A stretch of DNA of 64,000 nt from Aldehydirespirator sp965261105 (GTDB lineage Bacteria > Actinomycetota > Acidimicrobiia > Acidimicrobiales > Aldehydirespiratoraceae), in NCBI GenBank assembly GCA_965261105.1, contig CBDHCM010000006.1:1240001-1304000 (forward strand), read 5' to 3'. Shown here piece after piece: positions 63,901 through 64,000 of the stretch. Numbering within the stretch: position 1 is the stretch's first letter; every line of letters begins with the position of its first letter. Made by a program: the position numbers and the translations under genes. A model generated the notes under the pieces. The model had not been told where the DNA came from, did not search any database, and saw only the letters and a list, made by a program, of their open reading frames with translations.

Positions 63901-64000
63901 CTACGAAGCCCTCGGCGCCGAGCGCAGCACGCTCGTCCGCCACGATCTAGCCAAGATCAAGAGGTCCCTAGACAACGACTCGATCACCCCGGATGAAGCC
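60962..64000 (+). CDS. PLD-domain SNF2-family helicase, 3' end outside the window
   Basis: At least 1,013 residues are open to the right edge. GTG 60962 starts 4 bp after the methylase remnant. Residues 1-165 form a phospholipase-D-like domain with FLHGKAYLFGD (HxK near 128-130) and SANLTGAGL. An SNF2/DEAD core follows: GVGTGKTEIGL at 261-270, VVVDEGHALR near 345, LLTATPINN near 380. Helicase C motifs are KVIVFSAF, LLSNDVLSEGQNLQQAAAV and PQRVVQRYGRVVRL. All ATPase motifs look intact. In defence loci such proteins accompany adenine methylases (DISARM, Hma and related). The intact helicase beside a broken methylase is notable. Confidence 0.82.
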   Translation, partial: MPGRPYLLDNLSDSGRHAGALSYLLDDIDAHHGLSVATGYVNLGGLHHVAVAVTGERQVRLLIGATPAPGLGALLPDSLFELTLAGLRQDRDLSRFPPSRASTQLLALNSWLDRPEIEVRRYTRRFLHGKAYLFGDTDDARAALVTSANLTGAGLFQNLELGLVQYDPPVAGQAIAWFDQLWAEAEEFKDELRELLFPEIGLVTPRTVYLRALLELLDAEVDEPPGPLPGTVDLAPFQRDGFNRALRILSGHHGVIYADGVGTGKTEIGLALIEEYSLRRGLHALVVAPAQLVEYWNERLSQSRLPAQVVSFHQLAADEQLAAPDMSNQRRHLHSDKDVYRLVVVDEGHALRTPGTTWYRAVSRLLGGVQKDLALLTATPINNGLWDLYHLVMAFARHDRAFAGHGIPSLRRLFVSAGANERDVENLDPDVLFPLADMVSVRRDRRFIERHYPDETFPDGTPVSFPTPVLSTERYDLDAAFPRLVQLITASLAHLKMARYRPSVYRNVGDEVGREAALGALLQSAVLKRFESCWQACMLTINRMIAAHDTFLAAWDGGWVLTGDALREAASLDLDESGLAGWLQENLDEAGRESVEDFKPAYRTDVSADRDVLYVCADALGKLDAEGDPKLALLRRLLADVPSRKVIVFSAFADTVRYLDENLSAQIDGRERVTVIGAETDPDQRTAMLARFCPETVVRPGYVPPDGEVDLLLSNDVLSEGQNLQQAAAVISYDMPWNPQRVVQRYGRVVRLKSPHDRVSLVTMLPEPGDLELILNLEAAIRRKIVAARPYGMEIEVVESDVAEEIKSYARRLSRGDQSLLDEAGESAESRTVSGELLRAELRRAAAEGEIDRVRNLPWGIGAAFAQGSGVPSAGPPGVFLACRTRGGERYWRYVADSGEPASAPATILRRIDPGDAPGVPNPPIDLDAAWSTAASSIIDEHNEAASASADNRSLGPIQRWARSLLEDVSVSSPPSAADAYEALGAERSTLVRHDLAKIKRSLDNDSITPDEA

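Overview
The window is GC-rich (about 70 percent by eye) with tight operons, many GTG starts and 1- or 4-bp stop/start overlaps, as in Actinomycetota. The gene content points to a free-living actinobacterium of the Acidimicrobiia type, although the class is inference: coenzyme F420 genes (cofD, cofE) and an F420-type luciferase-like oxidoreductase, accA3/birA, an LCP protein, a DUF5719 protein beside a giant membrane glycosyltransferase, mannose and GDP-mannose enzymes, ahcY, and comF-hpf-secA-prfB-ftsE-ftsX. Much of this order matches the chromosomal block that carries accA3, birA, the LCP gene, the mannose-1-phosphate guanylyltransferase gene, fbiA/fbiB, manB, manA, sahH, comF, hpf and secA1 in mycobacteria. 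The window is therefore mostly core chromosome with accessory DNA inserted into it.

Layout. 1-8 kb: glycosyltransferases, a Panacea-type toxin-antitoxin pair behind a 74-bp tandem repeat, and the biotin carboxylase gene divergent from birA. 8.8-19 kb: cell-envelope polysaccharide genes (LCP, ugd, three GT4 enzymes, a sugar nucleotidyltransferase, galE). 19.07-25.03 kb: a 5,961-bp compound transposon made of two inverted IS982-family copies. It carries darT/darG, a GxxExxY protein and a HEPN/AbiU2-like protein, so it looks like a transposable defence island; it sits exactly at the stop codon of a DUF4143 ATPase gene. 26.5-30.3 kb: cofE, cofD, gmd and a GDP-sugar reductase in one leftward operon. 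30.4-43.5 kb: large membrane glycosyltransferases, ftsH, a CPBP protease and phosphomannomutase. 43.5-51.2 kb: Trm112-like protein, two sugar-phosphate isomerases, ahcY, a GT39, an LLM oxidoreductase and an SDR. 51.3-58.06 kb: comF, hpf, secA, prfB, ftsE, ftsX. 58.2 kb to the right edge: a decayed adenine methylase gene followed by an intact PLD-SNF2 helicase gene that runs off the window, apparently the start of a restriction-like defence locus.

The sugar enzymes form one supply chain. Glucose-6-P/fructose-6-P/mannose-6-P isomerases, phosphomannomutase and a guanylyltransferase-like enzyme would make GDP-mannose. Gmd and a reductase convert it to a 6-deoxy sugar, while Ugd and GalE supply UDP-GlcA and UDP-Gal. 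The GT2, GT4 and GT-C enzymes assemble the polymer, and the LCP protein would attach it to the wall.

The most unusual feature is pervasive short duplication at gene junctions. At four places (12.2, 13.5, 27.3 and 57.1 kb) the start region of the next gene is duplicated ahead of the real start, creating a decoy start that encodes the same first residues. A fifth junction duplication reappears when the compound transposon is removed in silico. Related tandem repeats lengthen the C-termini of two proteins, follow birA, and form three identical hairpins after ftsX. A separate dispersed element of about 97 bp occurs three times, with two partial copies.
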